Shown here one piece after another: positions 47,301-57,000 of a stretch of 64,000 bases of DNA. The stretch spans positions 1 through 64,000 of the forward strand of contig NZ_PHSU01000014.1 of NCBI RefSeq assembly GCF_002814235.1, read 5' to 3'. The translations under genes and the position numbers were made by a program. The DNA is from Pseudomonas sp. QS1027 (GTDB taxonomy: Bacteria > Pseudomonadota > Gammaproteobacteria > Pseudomonadales > Pseudomonadaceae). Position 1 is the first letter of the stretch; the number at the start of each line of letters is the position of its first letter. The notes beneath the pieces are model-generated. The model did not search any database. It was not told where the DNA came from and saw nothing but the letters and a program-made list of their open reading frames with translations.

Positions 47301-49988
47301 ATCGGGCTGGCCGGGCGTTATCCGCAGGCGCGCAACCTGGAAGAGTTCTGGCAGGTGCTGTGCGAAGGCCGCGACTGCATCAGCGAGATCCCGCCGCAAC
47401 GCTGGGATCACGCGCTCTACTACAGCGCCGACGAGGATGCGCCGGGCAAGACCTATGCGCGCTGGGGCGGTTTTATCGACGGTGTCGACGAGTTCGACCC
47501 GGGCTTTTTCAATATCTCACCCCGTGAGGCGGCGATCATGGAACCCCAGGAGCGGTTGTTCCTGCAGGTCGCCCATGAAGCCATCGAGGACTCCGGCTAC
47601 ACCCGCCAGAGCCTGGCGGCGAATGCCACCTGCGACGGGATCGAGGGCGCGGTCGGTGTGTTTGTCGGCGTCACCTATGAGGAATATCAGCTCTACGCGG
47701 CCGAAGCGACCGCCCAGGGACGGCCCATGGTGTTGTCCATGAGTCCCTCGTCAATCGCCAATCGGGTGTCGTTCTGCAACAACTTCCACGGGCCGAGCCT
47801 GGCCCTGGACAGCATGTGCGCGTCGTCGCTGACCACCGTGCATCTGGCCTGCCAGAGCCTGCGCAGCGGCGAGTGCCAGGTAGCCCTGGCCGGTGGTGTG
47901 AATGTCTCGATCCATCCGGCCAAGTTCCTGATGCTCGGGGCGGGCAAGTTCGCCTCGCGCAAGGGCCGTTGCGAAAGTTTCGCCGAGGGAGCCAGCGGGT
48001 ATGTGCCCAGCGAAGGTGTCGGTGCCGTGCTGCTCAAGCCGCTGGCCCGGGCTCTGGCGGATGGCGACCGGATCTATGGGGTGATTCGCGGCAGCGCGAT
48101 CAACCACGGCGGGAGGACCAATGGTTATGCGGTGCCCAATCCCAACGCCCAGGCCGCGGTGATCGCCCGGGCCCTGCACGCCGCTAAGGTGAATCCGCGG
48201 CAGATCGGTTACGTCGAAGCCCACGGCACCGGCACGGCCCTGGGCGACCCGATCGAGGTCGCCGGATTGACCAGCGCCTGGCAGGCCCTCACGTCCGACC
48301 GGCAGTTCTGCGCCCTGGGCTCGGTCAAGTCGAACATCGGCCATTGTGAGAGCGCGGCGGGCATCGCCGGGCTGACCAAGGTCCTGCTGCAGATGCAACA
48401 CGGTTTGCTGGTGAGTTCCCTGCATGCCGACAAGCTCAATCCGAATATCGATTTTGCCGCCACGCCATTCCGTGTCCAGCGCACGCTGGCGCCCTGGGAG
48501 CGACCGCTTGGCGAGGAGGGCCGGCCGGGCCCGCGCCTGGCGGCAATCTCCTCGTTCGGTGCCGGCGGCGCCAATGCCCACCTGATCGTCAGCGAGGCGC
48601 CCGCGCCGCGCGCTGCGACGGCACCCGCGCAGCGCGCGGGGCCATGGCCGATCGTGCTTTCGGCGCGCTCGCGCGAAGCGTTGCTCCGGGCCGCCGAAGA
48701 CTTGCTTGACTGGCTGGGGCGCGGGAGCCATCGCGAAGTCTCGCTGGAGGCGCTGGCGTATACCCTGCAAGTCGGGCGTGAGGCCTGGGAGTGGCGACTG
48801 GCACTGTTGGTGGAGAATGTCGAGCAATTGGCCACGCGCCTGGGGGCCTTTATCAAGGGCGATGAACCAGCCCCAGGGTGCTGGTCGGGGCAGTTGCCGG
48901 AGGAGCTCAGCCTGTTTGCCCGTCCCGACGCGGACAGTCGCGCAAGGATCGGGCGCCTGCTCGCCGAGCAGGACCTGGGCGCCGTGTTGCAGGCCTGGGT
49001 CGAGGGTTGCGCGGTGGACTGGTCGCTGCTGCATCGGGATTGGCAGGTGCAGCGCCTGGCCCTGCCGACTTATCCATTTGCCCGTCAGCGCTATTGGCTG
49101 CCTGTTGCGCAGGACGCTCAACCAGCGGTGCCCGCCGGGAAGATCCGCCTGCGGCCGCTGGGGGCGCTGGGCGATGTGGCGATGCCTGGCGTGGCGCCTG
49201 CCGTCCAGGTCGCGGTGGCGGAACCTGTGCCGGTGCCGGTCCAGATTCCGGTCATGGCAGCGCCGCCCGTGGCCGAACCCAAGCCCCCGTTGGCCGTCCC
49301 CGCGCCAGCGGTGCCGGACGATGTGCAGCGCTTTCTGCGCCAGAGCCTGGCGGCAATGCTCTATTGCGAGCCCGAGCAGATTCGCGAGGGCAGCCGTTTC
49401 CTCGACCTGGGCCTCGACTCGGTGATCGCCGCGCAGTGGATTCGCGAAATCAACAAGCACTTTGCCTTGAAAGTCCCGGCCGACGGCATCTACAGCTATC
49501 CGGCGTTCAACCTGTTTGCCCAGTTCGTCGAGGGCGAGCATTCCCGGGGCAGCGTCGCCGCTCCGGTACTGCCCGAGCGGGCCCCGGCCAGCCCGGCAGC
49601 AGCGATCCGGGTCGCTGTGCCGAGCCGTGAGTCGACGCAGCCGGAGATCGAGCCGTTTCTCAAACATAGCCTGGGCGAGTTGCTGTTTCTCGAGCCGGAC
49701 CAGGTACGCAGCGGGGCGCGCTTTCTCGACCTGGGCATGGACTCGGTGACGGGGGCCCAGTGGATTCGCACCCTCAACCGGCATTTCGGCATCCAGTTGG
49801 CGGCGGACTCGATCTATGCCACGCCGACGCTGCGCAGCCTGGCCGATGAAATCCGCCTCAGATTGCCGGTCCTTGCTCCGTCGGCCCCGTCATCACCGCT
49901 GGACGGACTGTTGGCCGAGGTGCAGAACGGCACGCTGGAAGTGAGAAACGCCTGTGCATTGATCGAGGAGGTGTTGGCGCGCACCTGA
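41355..49988 (+). CDS. mmpA: MmpA-like trans-AT polyketide synthase (KS0-ACP, KS-KR-ACP*-ACP, KS-ACP-ACP)
   Basis: A 2877-residue synthase with no AT domain. Order: KS0 (about 34-460) with Cys in DAMCAGG but IEAQGMGNP in place of the HGTGT motif, so non-elongating; ACP (FDSMM, about 658); KS (about 724-1135; TACSSS, HGTGT, NIGH all present); KR (about 1498-1650; catalytic Ser, Tyr and Asn present); a carrier-like domain reading GLDPVRF (about 1782) that lacks the phosphopantetheine serine; an intact ACP (GLDSMM, about 1877); a PQ-repeat linker; KS (about 1978-2412, intact); and a tandem ACP pair (about 2685 and 2793), both with the DSxxxxxW beta-branching flag. This agrees with MmpA of mupirocin, which completes monic acid. 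Translation starts at TTG, overlapping the mupA stop, with GGAG eight bases upstream. Acyl groups must come from MmpC. Confidence 0.92.
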   Translation: MNIERKKARIEAAIQATLQADPRHATPAVATTLEPIAIIGLSGTFPQSVSAQAFWQALDDDRGLIEEIPLSRFDYTWHYSGPEVEEGRMRTRWGGFIPAIDQFDAGFFGLPPEQAVLMDPQQRLLLMSVRQTFEDAGYAHTDWQGSRTGVFIAAERNEYHLNLLQAGVDTGDGLDQSDSMLANRISHFYDLRGPSERIDAMCAGGAVAIHHAVRALRCGEIDAAVVGACNLLLRPDVFIKLSQSRQMSPQATVSSFGADADGFLRAEGVCSLLLKPLSRARADGDSIYALIRNSAINYNGRGGASIAAPSVSAHSQLVQACYRGAAVDPRQLDYIEAQGMGNPVADIAEWDALNHALLQLGSEQGVELAQGQCLVSTLKPMTGHMHAASALGAIFKIIRSLQTDRIHKVLDFRQANEHLQTAGQPCRIAEQTVAWPPRQTPRLAGLHAYGAGGNNAHILIEEYPRPVPVAPGTASDVLIFALSAPTPALLATLCGQLWQHLSDTPQLVLEQVSDTLKFGRVKYATGLVIQACDREELLAALSGLRVALPLGEVVRSASVGETSASLQHEWARRWLAGEQPEGTGARLPRVHLPTTPFDTTSYWFDAAPAQAPSRPGAVSAPWREALLRTAQEAEQAVRAALSVALRQPAEALDLSAQFSELGFDSMMVRLLCRHLREQGVVVEPAVLFEQPTPARLVAWLIGAGRPVAATRAVRGNSAGLAERQDIAIIGLAGRYPKSQDLQAFWDCLAAGVDCIETIPAERWSLGEHFDADPQQAVASGKSFGKWGGFIEGLNEFDPMFFNLSLAEATYMHPKERQFMQCVWHAMEDAGYTPDQLAQEKVGVYVGVSKAGHDNYKDSFFSIANRVSYRFGFSGPSLPIDTACSSSLTAVHEACLHLQAGECSVAVVGGVNAYTHPSTFAEFARLGVLSADGKSRAFGIGANGFVPGEGVGALLLKPLARAQADGDVIHGVIAGSAVNHGGKANGYTVPNPEAHRSLIRLALERARISADDVSYVEAHGTGTALGDPIEFRGLVEAFRQDTARLAFCRLGSVKTNIGHLEAAAGIAGLTKILLQLRHGQIAPSLHAQTLNLDIDQATSPFCVPQQLEPWECGDGERIACLSSFGAGGSNAHVVVRQAPASSEPPRQEKAVGLFLLSARNEASLRRQAGAIRQYLEVYPQLSLADICYTLQVGRESMEWRLSYVAGSTAELIAALVRYGEGASTQGLQVAAVKSSERIALFGDDASALALLDTWYAQGRLEPLAQLWRAGEAIDWKRLVPRGSARRISLPGYCFDKEFIEPAPMLMPARGRLEVGVLAVEPAAQPSGIGTLLVRPRWQVLPDRPRSLVDDLPGSVLACEWQGVLVDEGWLRVRSASESPAERYRYCVERVSEHLCELIVEPRTGVTRLQVVVSAGTTPWLGGLHGLLRSAQWESSKVLTQLIELDPGFTREQVRQAMAQAATLHQHPWLRFDAQGCQAREWTEVALLSEHSPCAWKEAGVYLLTGGLGGLAQLFARDILTRVGRATLVLVGRSAPDAAAQARLQALRQLGGEVIYERLDITDAPATERLVAQIEARHGGLSAVLHCAGELRDTFLRHLQPQQRDVVLASKVAGTLALDQATRHCRLDGFVLFSSAAAAVGHPGQATYAAANGFMDGFAEQREAQVRAGERHGRTLSIGWGLWQDGGMQLDAQARALLERESGMQALSREHGLAAFHQLMAGQGNQAVVIDGDVQRLRLRLHPQGAPAPLEPAASDLRQEIRTLAGLALGIAPAELEDDQDFDGYGLDPVRFNQLIEALNTAHGLELSPLAYRQVRTLDELLAHVREQGAGRPLRQAPVTLGEGDSLLAHGLERLKDILSRAVGWPVARLNSDEPFERYGLDSMMVMKMTAELEELFGPLPKTLFFEYASLRELGGYLARAHAATLQRLAGQASAAQPQPQPQPQPQPQPLRESVEAAVAEPVPSASPLPPPAAPADEPFEVAVIGLAGRYPQARNLEEFWQVLCEGRDCISEIPPQRWDHALYYSADEDAPGKTYARWGGFIDGVDEFDPGFFNISPREAAIMEPQERLFLQVAHEAIEDSGYTRQSLAANATCDGIEGAVGVFVGVTYEEYQLYAAEATAQGRPMVLSMSPSSIANRVSFCNNFHGPSLALDSMCASSLTTVHLACQSLRSGECQVALAGGVNVSIHPAKFLMLGAGKFASRKGRCESFAEGASGYVPSEGVGAVLLKPLARALADGDRIYGVIRGSAINHGGRTNGYAVPNPNAQAAVIARALHAAKVNPRQIGYVEAHGTGTALGDPIEVAGLTSAWQALTSDRQFCALGSVKSNIGHCESAAGIAGLTKVLLQMQHGLLVSSLHADKLNPNIDFAATPFRVQRTLAPWERPLGEEGRPGPRLAAISSFGAGGANAHLIVSEAPAPRAATAPAQRAGPWPIVLSARSREALLRAAEDLLDWLGRGSHREVSLEALAYTLQVGREAWEWRLALLVENVEQLATRLGAFIKGDEPAPGCWSGQLPEELSLFARPDADSRARIGRLLAEQDLGAVLQAWVEGCAVDWSLLHRDWQVQRLALPTYPFARQRYWLPVAQDAQPAVPAGKIRLRPLGALGDVAMPGVAPAVQVAVAEPVPVPVQIPVMAAPPVAEPKPPLAVPAPAVPDDVQRFLRQSLAAMLYCEPEQIREGSRFLDLGLDSVIAAQWIREINKHFALKVPADGIYSYPAFNLFAQFVEGEHSRGSVAAPVLPERAPASPAAAIRVAVPSRESTQPEIEPFLKHSLGELLFLEPDQVRSGARFLDLGMDSVTGAQWIRTLNRHFGIQLAADSIYATPTLRSLADEIRLRLPVLAPSAPSSPLDGLLAEVQNGTLEVRNACALIEEVLART
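47155..47200 (+). repeat. Hexanucleotide (CAACCG)n microsatellite within mmpA
   Basis: About seven consecutive CAACCG/CAACCA units encode a (Gln-Pro)n linker between the second module and the third KS of MmpA. Hexamer slippage would change linker length without shifting the frame. Confidence 0.9.
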
Positions 49989-50053
49989 CAGCGACAAGGC
50001 TGTTTGCGTGCGCGGCATGCCAACGGATGGCTCATACACCTGGGGACGAAACG

Positions 50054-50968
50054 ATGAACAAGGCCTATTTGACCTCGATTGCCTATGCATTGGGCGAGCA
50101 GGAACATCATTATCGGGAAGCCGCCTCGTTCGAGACGGTCTGTCGGCAGTACGCGATGCCGGACATGGCCGCGGTATTCGGCTGGGGACATTACCGGCGC
50201 ACGGAGGGGACCTTGACCGCGCTGGCGGTCGAATCAGCGCGGCGCACCCTGGAGCAGAGTGGCCTCAAGGGCAGCGATATCGATGCCGTGGTGCTGTGCA
50301 GCAGCAACTTCCAGTCGGGCCTGGGCCAGGTGCCGCCGTATCTGACCTTGCTGCGCGAACTGGAGCTGGAGCGGGCCTTTCCCATCGGGGTCACCTGGGG
50401 CGATTGCACCATGTTGCTCGCCGGCCTGGATATCGCCAGGGCCCAGGTCCTGGCCGGGCTGGACAATGTCCTGGTGCTGTCGGTCAATCGCATCGAGGAC
50501 GAAGCCTATCGCTTCCAGCACTACGCGCTGTTCAGCGACGGGGCGGCCAGTTGCCTGGTGACCTCGCGGCGCGGGGCGGGCTTCGAGATGCTTGCCAGCC
50601 AGTCGCTTTCGGGCCGCGAGAGCCGCGAGGGGGAAAAGGACGCCGATGACGCCGCGCTTTATGCCCAGACCCATGAACGCCTGCTGCGGCGCCAGCAATT
50701 GCGCACCGCGGACCTTGAACAGGTGCTGTGCAGCAATGTGTTCCTGCCGGTGCTCAAGATCAAGGAAGGGCGCCTGGGCATCGGCGCCAGCCAGCTCTAC
50801 CTGGACAACGTGGCCCGGCTGGGGCACTGCTTTTCGGCTGACTCGCTGATCAACCTGCAGGATTACCAGGCCCGTGGCGTCGACGGGCGGGCTGGGTTGT
50901 TGATGCTCACCGCCAATGCGACGGGCTTGCGCAGCCAACTGCTCTTGCAGCGGGTGCTGGAAGCCTGA
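50054..50968 (+). CDS. mupB: MupB-like 3-oxoacyl-ACP synthase III-type enzyme
   Basis: A 304-residue thiolase-fold protein of the KAS III type. The active-site cysteine is in VTWGDCTMLLAG (about residue 118) and a histidine lies in LGHCFSADSLINL near residue 260; the classical GNTxAAS and HQAN wording of FabH is not kept. It would condense or transfer small acyl units onto a carrier. In the mupirocin cluster the gene in this place, mupB, is thought to help make the 9-hydroxynonanoic acid part. Start ATG at 50054 is preceded by GGGGAC at a suitable distance; 27 bases of open frame upstream look untranslated. It lies between mmpA and mmpB on the same strand. Confidence 0.85.
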   Translation: MNKAYLTSIAYALGEQEHHYREAASFETVCRQYAMPDMAAVFGWGHYRRTEGTLTALAVESARRTLEQSGLKGSDIDAVVLCSSNFQSGLGQVPPYLTLLRELELERAFPIGVTWGDCTMLLAGLDIARAQVLAGLDNVLVLSVNRIEDEAYRFQHYALFSDGAASCLVTSRRGAGFEMLASQSLSGRESREGEKDADDAALYAQTHERLLRRQQLRTADLEQVLCSNVFLPVLKIKEGRLGIGASQLYLDNVARLGHCFSADSLINLQDYQARGVDGRAGLLMLTANATGLRSQLLLQRVLEA

Positions 50969-51099
50969 CGGCCAGGGGCGTGGGCCGCGACCTATAACCG
51001 CTCATAGGTTTGGCCGGGATCGAATTCTTGTAAGTTGGGGATGATGTGGGGTCGCCTGGCGGCCAGTCCTCAAGGATTCTCCAAGGACCTAGACGAATC
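50969..51099 (+). other. Short gap between mupB and mmpB with a weak dyad
   Basis: This 131-base gap is one of the larger gaps within the polyketide operon. It contains the dyad ACCTAT (50990-50995) and ATAGGT (51004-51009), without a T-run, and the AAGGA ribosome site of mmpB. No promoter is evident. Confidence 0.4.
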
Positions 51100-54000
51100 A
51101 TGCGCAAAGACTTCGACAGCAATGCCAAGGTTGACCTCGTGTCCGGGCCGCAGGCCGCCGACATCGCGATTATCGGCCTGGCCGGACGCTACCCCCAGGC
51201 CGAGGATCTCGATCAGCTCTGGGACAATCTCAAGCAGGGTCGCGACTGTGTGATCGAAGTGCCCGGGGGGCGCTGGGATCATGGGGCGATCTATGATCCG
51301 GCCAAGGGGGTTTCGGGGAAGACCTACAGCAAATGGGGCGGCTTCCTGCAAGGGGTCGATGAATTCGATCCGCGCTTCTTCAATATCTCCCCCCGCGAAG
51401 CCGAGATCATGGACCCCCAGGAGCGGCTGTTCCTGCAATGCGCCTATCACCTGATCGAAGACGCCGGTTACACCCGCCAGAGTCTGAGCGCCAAGGGCCG
51501 CGTGGGGGTCTACGTCGGGGTCCAGTACACCGAGTACACCGCCTTCAGCACCCCGCAGACCCTGGTCGCGGCGCTGCCGGCGTCGATCGCCAACCGGGTC
51601 TCGTTCTTCTGTGACTGGCGCGGTCCGAGCCTGACCCTCGACAGCATGTGCTCATCGTCCCTGACCACCTTGCACCTTGCCTGTCAGAGCCTGCGTTGTG
51701 GCGAGTCGGATTACGCGGTGGCCGGCGGGGTCAATGTCTCCATCCATCCCGACAAGTACCTGCTGCATGCCCAGGGGCGCTTTGCCTCGAGCGTCGGCTG
51801 TTGCAAGACCTTCGGCCAGGGCGGCGATGGTTATGTGCCGGCCGAGGGCGTGGGCGCGGTCCTGCTCAAGCCGCTGGCCCGGGCCGTGGCCGACGGCGAC
51901 CGCATTTATGCGGTGATCAAGGGCACCGCGATCAATCATGGTGGCCGGGCCACCGGCTTCACCGTGCCGAAGTCCTCGGCCCAGGCCAGCGTGGTGGCAT
52001 CGGCCCTGGAGCAGGCCGGCTTCGCGGCCAGCGAGTTGAGTTATATCGAGGCCCATGGCACCGGCACCGCCCTGGGCGACCTGATCGAGGTCGAGGGCTT
52101 GCGTTCGGTGTTCCAGCAGGAGGGCTTCACGCCGCAGTCCTGTGTGATCGGCTCGATCAAGTCGAATATCGGCCATTGTGAAAGCGCCGCGGGGATTGCC
52201 GGGCTGACCAAGGTGCTGCTGCAACTCAAGCACGGCCAACTGGTGCCATCGCTGCACTCGGCGCAGCTCAATCGCAACATCGATTTCGCCACGAGTCCGT
52301 TCCAGGTCCAGCAGGACCTGGCGCCCTGGACCTCCAGGGAGGGCGCGCCGCGCCGCGCCGGGGTGTCCTCGTTCGGTGCCGGTGGCTCGAATGCCCATGT
52401 GGTGCTGGAGGAATACCGCGCGCCTGAACGCGCACCCGTCGCGTCGGCCGAACTGCCCGCCAATGCCCTGATCCTGTTGTCGGCGCGTAGCCGCGAACGC
52501 CTCCAGGCGGTTGCCGCCGGACTGCTGGCCAGCCTGGAACGTGACGGCTCGACGCTGGCCCGCGACCTTGAAGGGCTGCATGACCTGGCCTACACCCTGC
52601 TGGTCGGGCGCGAAGCGCTGGACTGGCGCGTCGCATTTCTCGCCGGATCGGCGGACGAATTGAAGAAAAAGCTGCGCGCTGTGGCCGCCGGCGTCGAGCA
52701 AGAGGGGCTGTTCCATGGCCAGGCGCTGAAGCCGGCTCGCCCCCGTGCCGGTGAAACGCCGGTTGCCGTGCCGACACCGGATCCGCATGACAGCCTCGCG
52801 CTGATCAGGTATTGGCTGGCCGGCGGAGCGCTGGATGGGGCGCTGCTCTACGGACCGGACGGATTCCAGCCCGCGCGCGTGGGCCTGCCGTTCTATCCCT
52901 TTGTCCGTGAGCGCTGCTGGGTGCCGCCCCTGGAAGGGACGGGCGGTTCGGCGTTGTTGCGCTGGGGAACAACACCGCCGGTGGCCGGGCACCGGCCGCT
53001 GCTGCGGCGTATCGACGATGGCGAGGGGCACCAGTTTGTAACGACCCTGCGTGGCGATGAGTTTTTCCTCGACCACCATCGGGTCAACGGTCGCAAGATC
53101 CTGCCCGGTGTCGCCTACCTGGAAATGGCCCTGGAGGCCTTGAAGGAGGTGTCGGGGCAAGCGGCGTTGGCGCTGGGGAATATTCTCTGGATCCGGCCCT
53201 TCGAATGTTTCGACGAACCGGTCGAGCTGTCGCTGTCCGTGCAGCGCGGACGCAAGAGTGAGTGGGAGTTCGAGTTCTTCGGCTGGCGGGTTCGCGTTGC
53301 CGGTGCCGAACCGAGTCGCGTGGTCTATTGCCGGGGGCAGGCCGAACGCAGCAGCGAGCCGACGGTGGCGCCGCTGCCGGATCTCGACGAGCTGTCTTCG
53401 ATTAGCCAGGAAGACACTTCGGTCGACGCGTTTTACCAGCGTTTTGCCGCCGTGGGCATCGACTACGGCCCCGGGCATCGCGGCTTGCGTGGCCTGCGCT
53501 GTTCACCGGGGCAGGTTCTCGCGCGCCTGCAATTGCCGGAGTTTTTGCTGCCGGGCGGCGAGTTCCGCCTGCACCCGAGCCTGTTGGACAGCGCCTTGCA
53601 GGCCGCCCTGGGCTTCGCCGACGGGAATGAGTCGGAGGGTGGCCCGCGGGTGCCGTTTTCGCTGGAGCGCCTGACCCTGGGCCGTTCCAGCCGTCTGCCG
53701 GTCTGGGCACGCCTGACCGCCCACGGCGAAGTGCGCGGCAGTGCGGCCTTCGTGTTCGACCTGGACCTGTTCGATGAACAGGGTGAAGCCTGCGTTCATC
53801 TGCATGCCATGGGCTCCAGGGTCATGCCGCGCGCTGCCGCGCCGACCGCGGAATCGCGGTTGGCCCTGCTGGCCCCCACCACCAGGGCCTGGGTCGCAAC
53901 GGAAAATGGCCTGCCTCCCGAGGCGCAGCGGATCTACCTGGGCCCGGGCAGTGAAGCCCATGCCGAAGCCTTGGTCGCGCGCTTTCCCCTGGCGCAGTGC

Positions 54001-57000
54001 GTGAAGCTTGAGGCCACTGGGGAGGCCGGGTCGCTGGCCGAACGTTACCGCGCCGCCGCCCAGGTGTTGCGCGAGGATCTGGCACGAGGTGTCGTCGATG
54101 GACGGCGGACCTTGTTGCAACTGGTGGTCGTCGATGGCGAAAGCGGCGGTCTGTTTGCCGGATTGTTCGGACAATTGCGTTCCTTTTCGCGCGAGCAAGC
54201 GTATTGCCCGGTGCAATTGATCACGCTTTCAGCCGGAGACGACCCAGGCCCTCTGTTGGACGCCGGGCGCGCAGCGGGCAGTGAGCTGGTCCTGAGCCTT
54301 GAGGCCGGGCAACTGCGCCAGGCCGCCTGGCAGGTGCTGCCCGAGGTTGAGCTGGATCGGCCGGCGCTGCCTTGGCGCGCCGGTGGCGTCTACCTGCTGA
54401 GCGGCGCCTTGGGGGCCCTGGGCCGTCAGGTTGCGCTGGATATCGCCGGCAGTGTCGGCGATGTCACCTTGCTCCTGCTCGGGCGTGGCGCGGCGGATGC
54501 CGCGACTGCTGAGCATATCCAGCAGTTGCAGGCGCTGGGGGCACGGGCGTTCTATCGCCAGGTTGATTTGAGCGCCGAGGCCGATCTGAATGCCCTGGTC
54601 CGCGATTGGTCGGCCCAGGTCGGCCCGCTGACCGGCGTGCTGCACCTGGCCGGTACACGCCAGGATGGTTTGCTGCGTCAGAAGACGGCGCAGCAGTTGG
54701 ATCAGGTGTTGCAACCCAAGGTGGCCGGGACCTGGAACCTGGACCTGGCCACCGCCGGACAGCCCCTGGAGTTTTTCCTGACCTTCGCCTCGATTTCCGG
54801 GGCGCTGGGCAACGCCGGGCAGTCCGATTACGCCTGTGCCAACGGATTCATGGACGCCTTCGTCAGGTACCGCAACCATCAGGTGCGCCAGGGACTGCGT
54901 CAGGGGCGCAGCCTCTCCATCGACTGGCCGTTGTGGCGTGACGGGGCCATGCAACTGACACCCGAACGGATCGCCGCCATGACCCAGGCCAGCGGACTGC
55001 TGCCCCTGGACAGCGCCCGTGGTTTGCAGGTGTTGCGCCAGGCGATTGTCCAGGGCGGCGAGCAGTGGCTGGTGCTGGCGGGGCAGGGCGAACGCTTCGG
55101 GGCGCTGCTCGGTGAGCTGCAAGCGCTGCCGACGACAGCTCCCGCCCCGGCGCCGAAGCCGACTGCCGCCGGCCCGGACTGGTTGAAGCTGCTGCGAGAT
55201 CGGGTCGGGCAGATCCTCAAGGTCGACCCGGCCGATATCGACGACGCCACGCTGTTTCCGGACATGGGCTTCGATTCGGTCATGCTTACCGAGCTGGTGT
55301 CGGCGCTCAACCTTGAACATGGCCTGGACCTGGCGGTCGGGCAACTCTTCGAATATTCGAGCCTCGAGGCATTGGCGGCGTATCTGGGCAACGCCGCGCC
55401 GACCCTTGCCGAGCCCCGCAGCGGACTGACCGGCGCAGACGTCGAGGCGACGGCTGCCGGGGCGGGACCGGCTGCCAGCCGGCTGATGGCCGAGATCACC
55501 GATATGGTCTGCCGGCTCCTGAAAACCAGTGCCGATGACATCGACCCGCGCACCGACCTGCATGACTTCGGTTTCGACTCCGTCCTGCTCGCCCAACTGC
55601 TGAGTGAGGTCAATGCGGCCTATGGGCTGGAGCTGTCGGCGGCGCAGATATTCGAAACCCCGAGCCTGGAGCAACTGGTCGCCAGTGTAGGGGGACAATT
55701 GGGCGCCGTGGCACCCGCCGAGGACCGCGTGACGTTGCCGGTCCCACTGGCGGAGCCGCCTCGCGCGCTGACGGTCAGTGCTCCCCCGCCCCTCGAAAGC
55801 CTTGCGCTGCCCCAGGTGGTGCTGCTGTCCGCCGGCAGCGACGAGCAACTGCGCCGGGTGGCGAGCAATCTGCTGCAACGGATCGAGACACCCCAGGGCG
55901 AGCGCCTGGATCTGCGGACACTGGCGCAGGTTTGCCAGGCGAGCAGTGGCCTGATGGACGTACGCCTGGGCCTGGTCGCCAGCGATCTCGAGGAGTTGGC
56001 CGGCGGGTTGCGCGGTTACCTGTCCAACGATCAGCAGGCCACCGGGGCCCGGCTCGGGGTGGCCTCGCTCAGCGGTTCGGTGCTCAATCGCGTCATGGCG
56101 CTTCCGGGGCTGGCCGGCGAAGTCGCCGGCTGGTTGCGCGAGGGCGCCGTGGAGCCGCTGTTGCAGTTGTGGAGTCAGGGCCTGGAGATCGACTGGCAGG
56201 TATTGTCGGCGGCACCGGGCAAGCCGAGTGGGCGCGATCCGCTCCCACGCCTTGAGCGCCCGTGGTCATCGGTTGCGGCGGACGAAGCGACAGCGCTGAC
56301 GCTTCTGAACTCGGTGGTGGGCGAGCCTTTGTATTGCTTCCCCGCTGCGGGGGCCGGGGCGCACTCGTTCCTGCCCCTGGCGGCGGCGCTCGACGGGGTG
56401 GCGGCGATCCAGGTCCTGGAGTATCCGCCACTGGACCCACGGGTCGATCCCGCGCAAGCCTTGCAACGTCTGGTCGCGGCCCATGTGCAGGCGCTGCTGC
56501 GCCGGCGCTCGGGTGCGGTGCTGCGGCTGCTGGGACATTCCTTCGGCGCGAGCATTGCCTTTGAGGTGGCCCGCCAGTTGCGGATCCACGGGCGACAAGT
56601 CGAGTTGTACATGCTCGACAGCTTTTTCTATGTGCCCCAGGGTCAGCAGGGCGAAGACTTTTCCCTGGACCAGTTGACCTATTTCCTCGGTGACACACCC
56701 TTGCGCAGCCGCCTGCTGGCGGTACAAGGCGAGCGCTGCGCGGTGTCCTTCAGCCAGATGCAAGTGGCGATGCGCGATCTGCTGCCCACGCAGACGGCCG
56801 CGAACGGTCCCGGCGACTGGCTTGCGGCCCAGGTGGCGATGAGTGTCGCCTACCGGCCCTCGGGGCGCTTCGATGGCGAGACCTGGGTGATCGTGCCGGC
56901 GCAAAGCATCCTCGGGGCGGCCAACCTGCCGCGCACCCTGGAGCGCTACTGCGCCTACCTGGCCTCGGGGCCGCAGGTGGCCACGGTCACCGGCGGGCAT

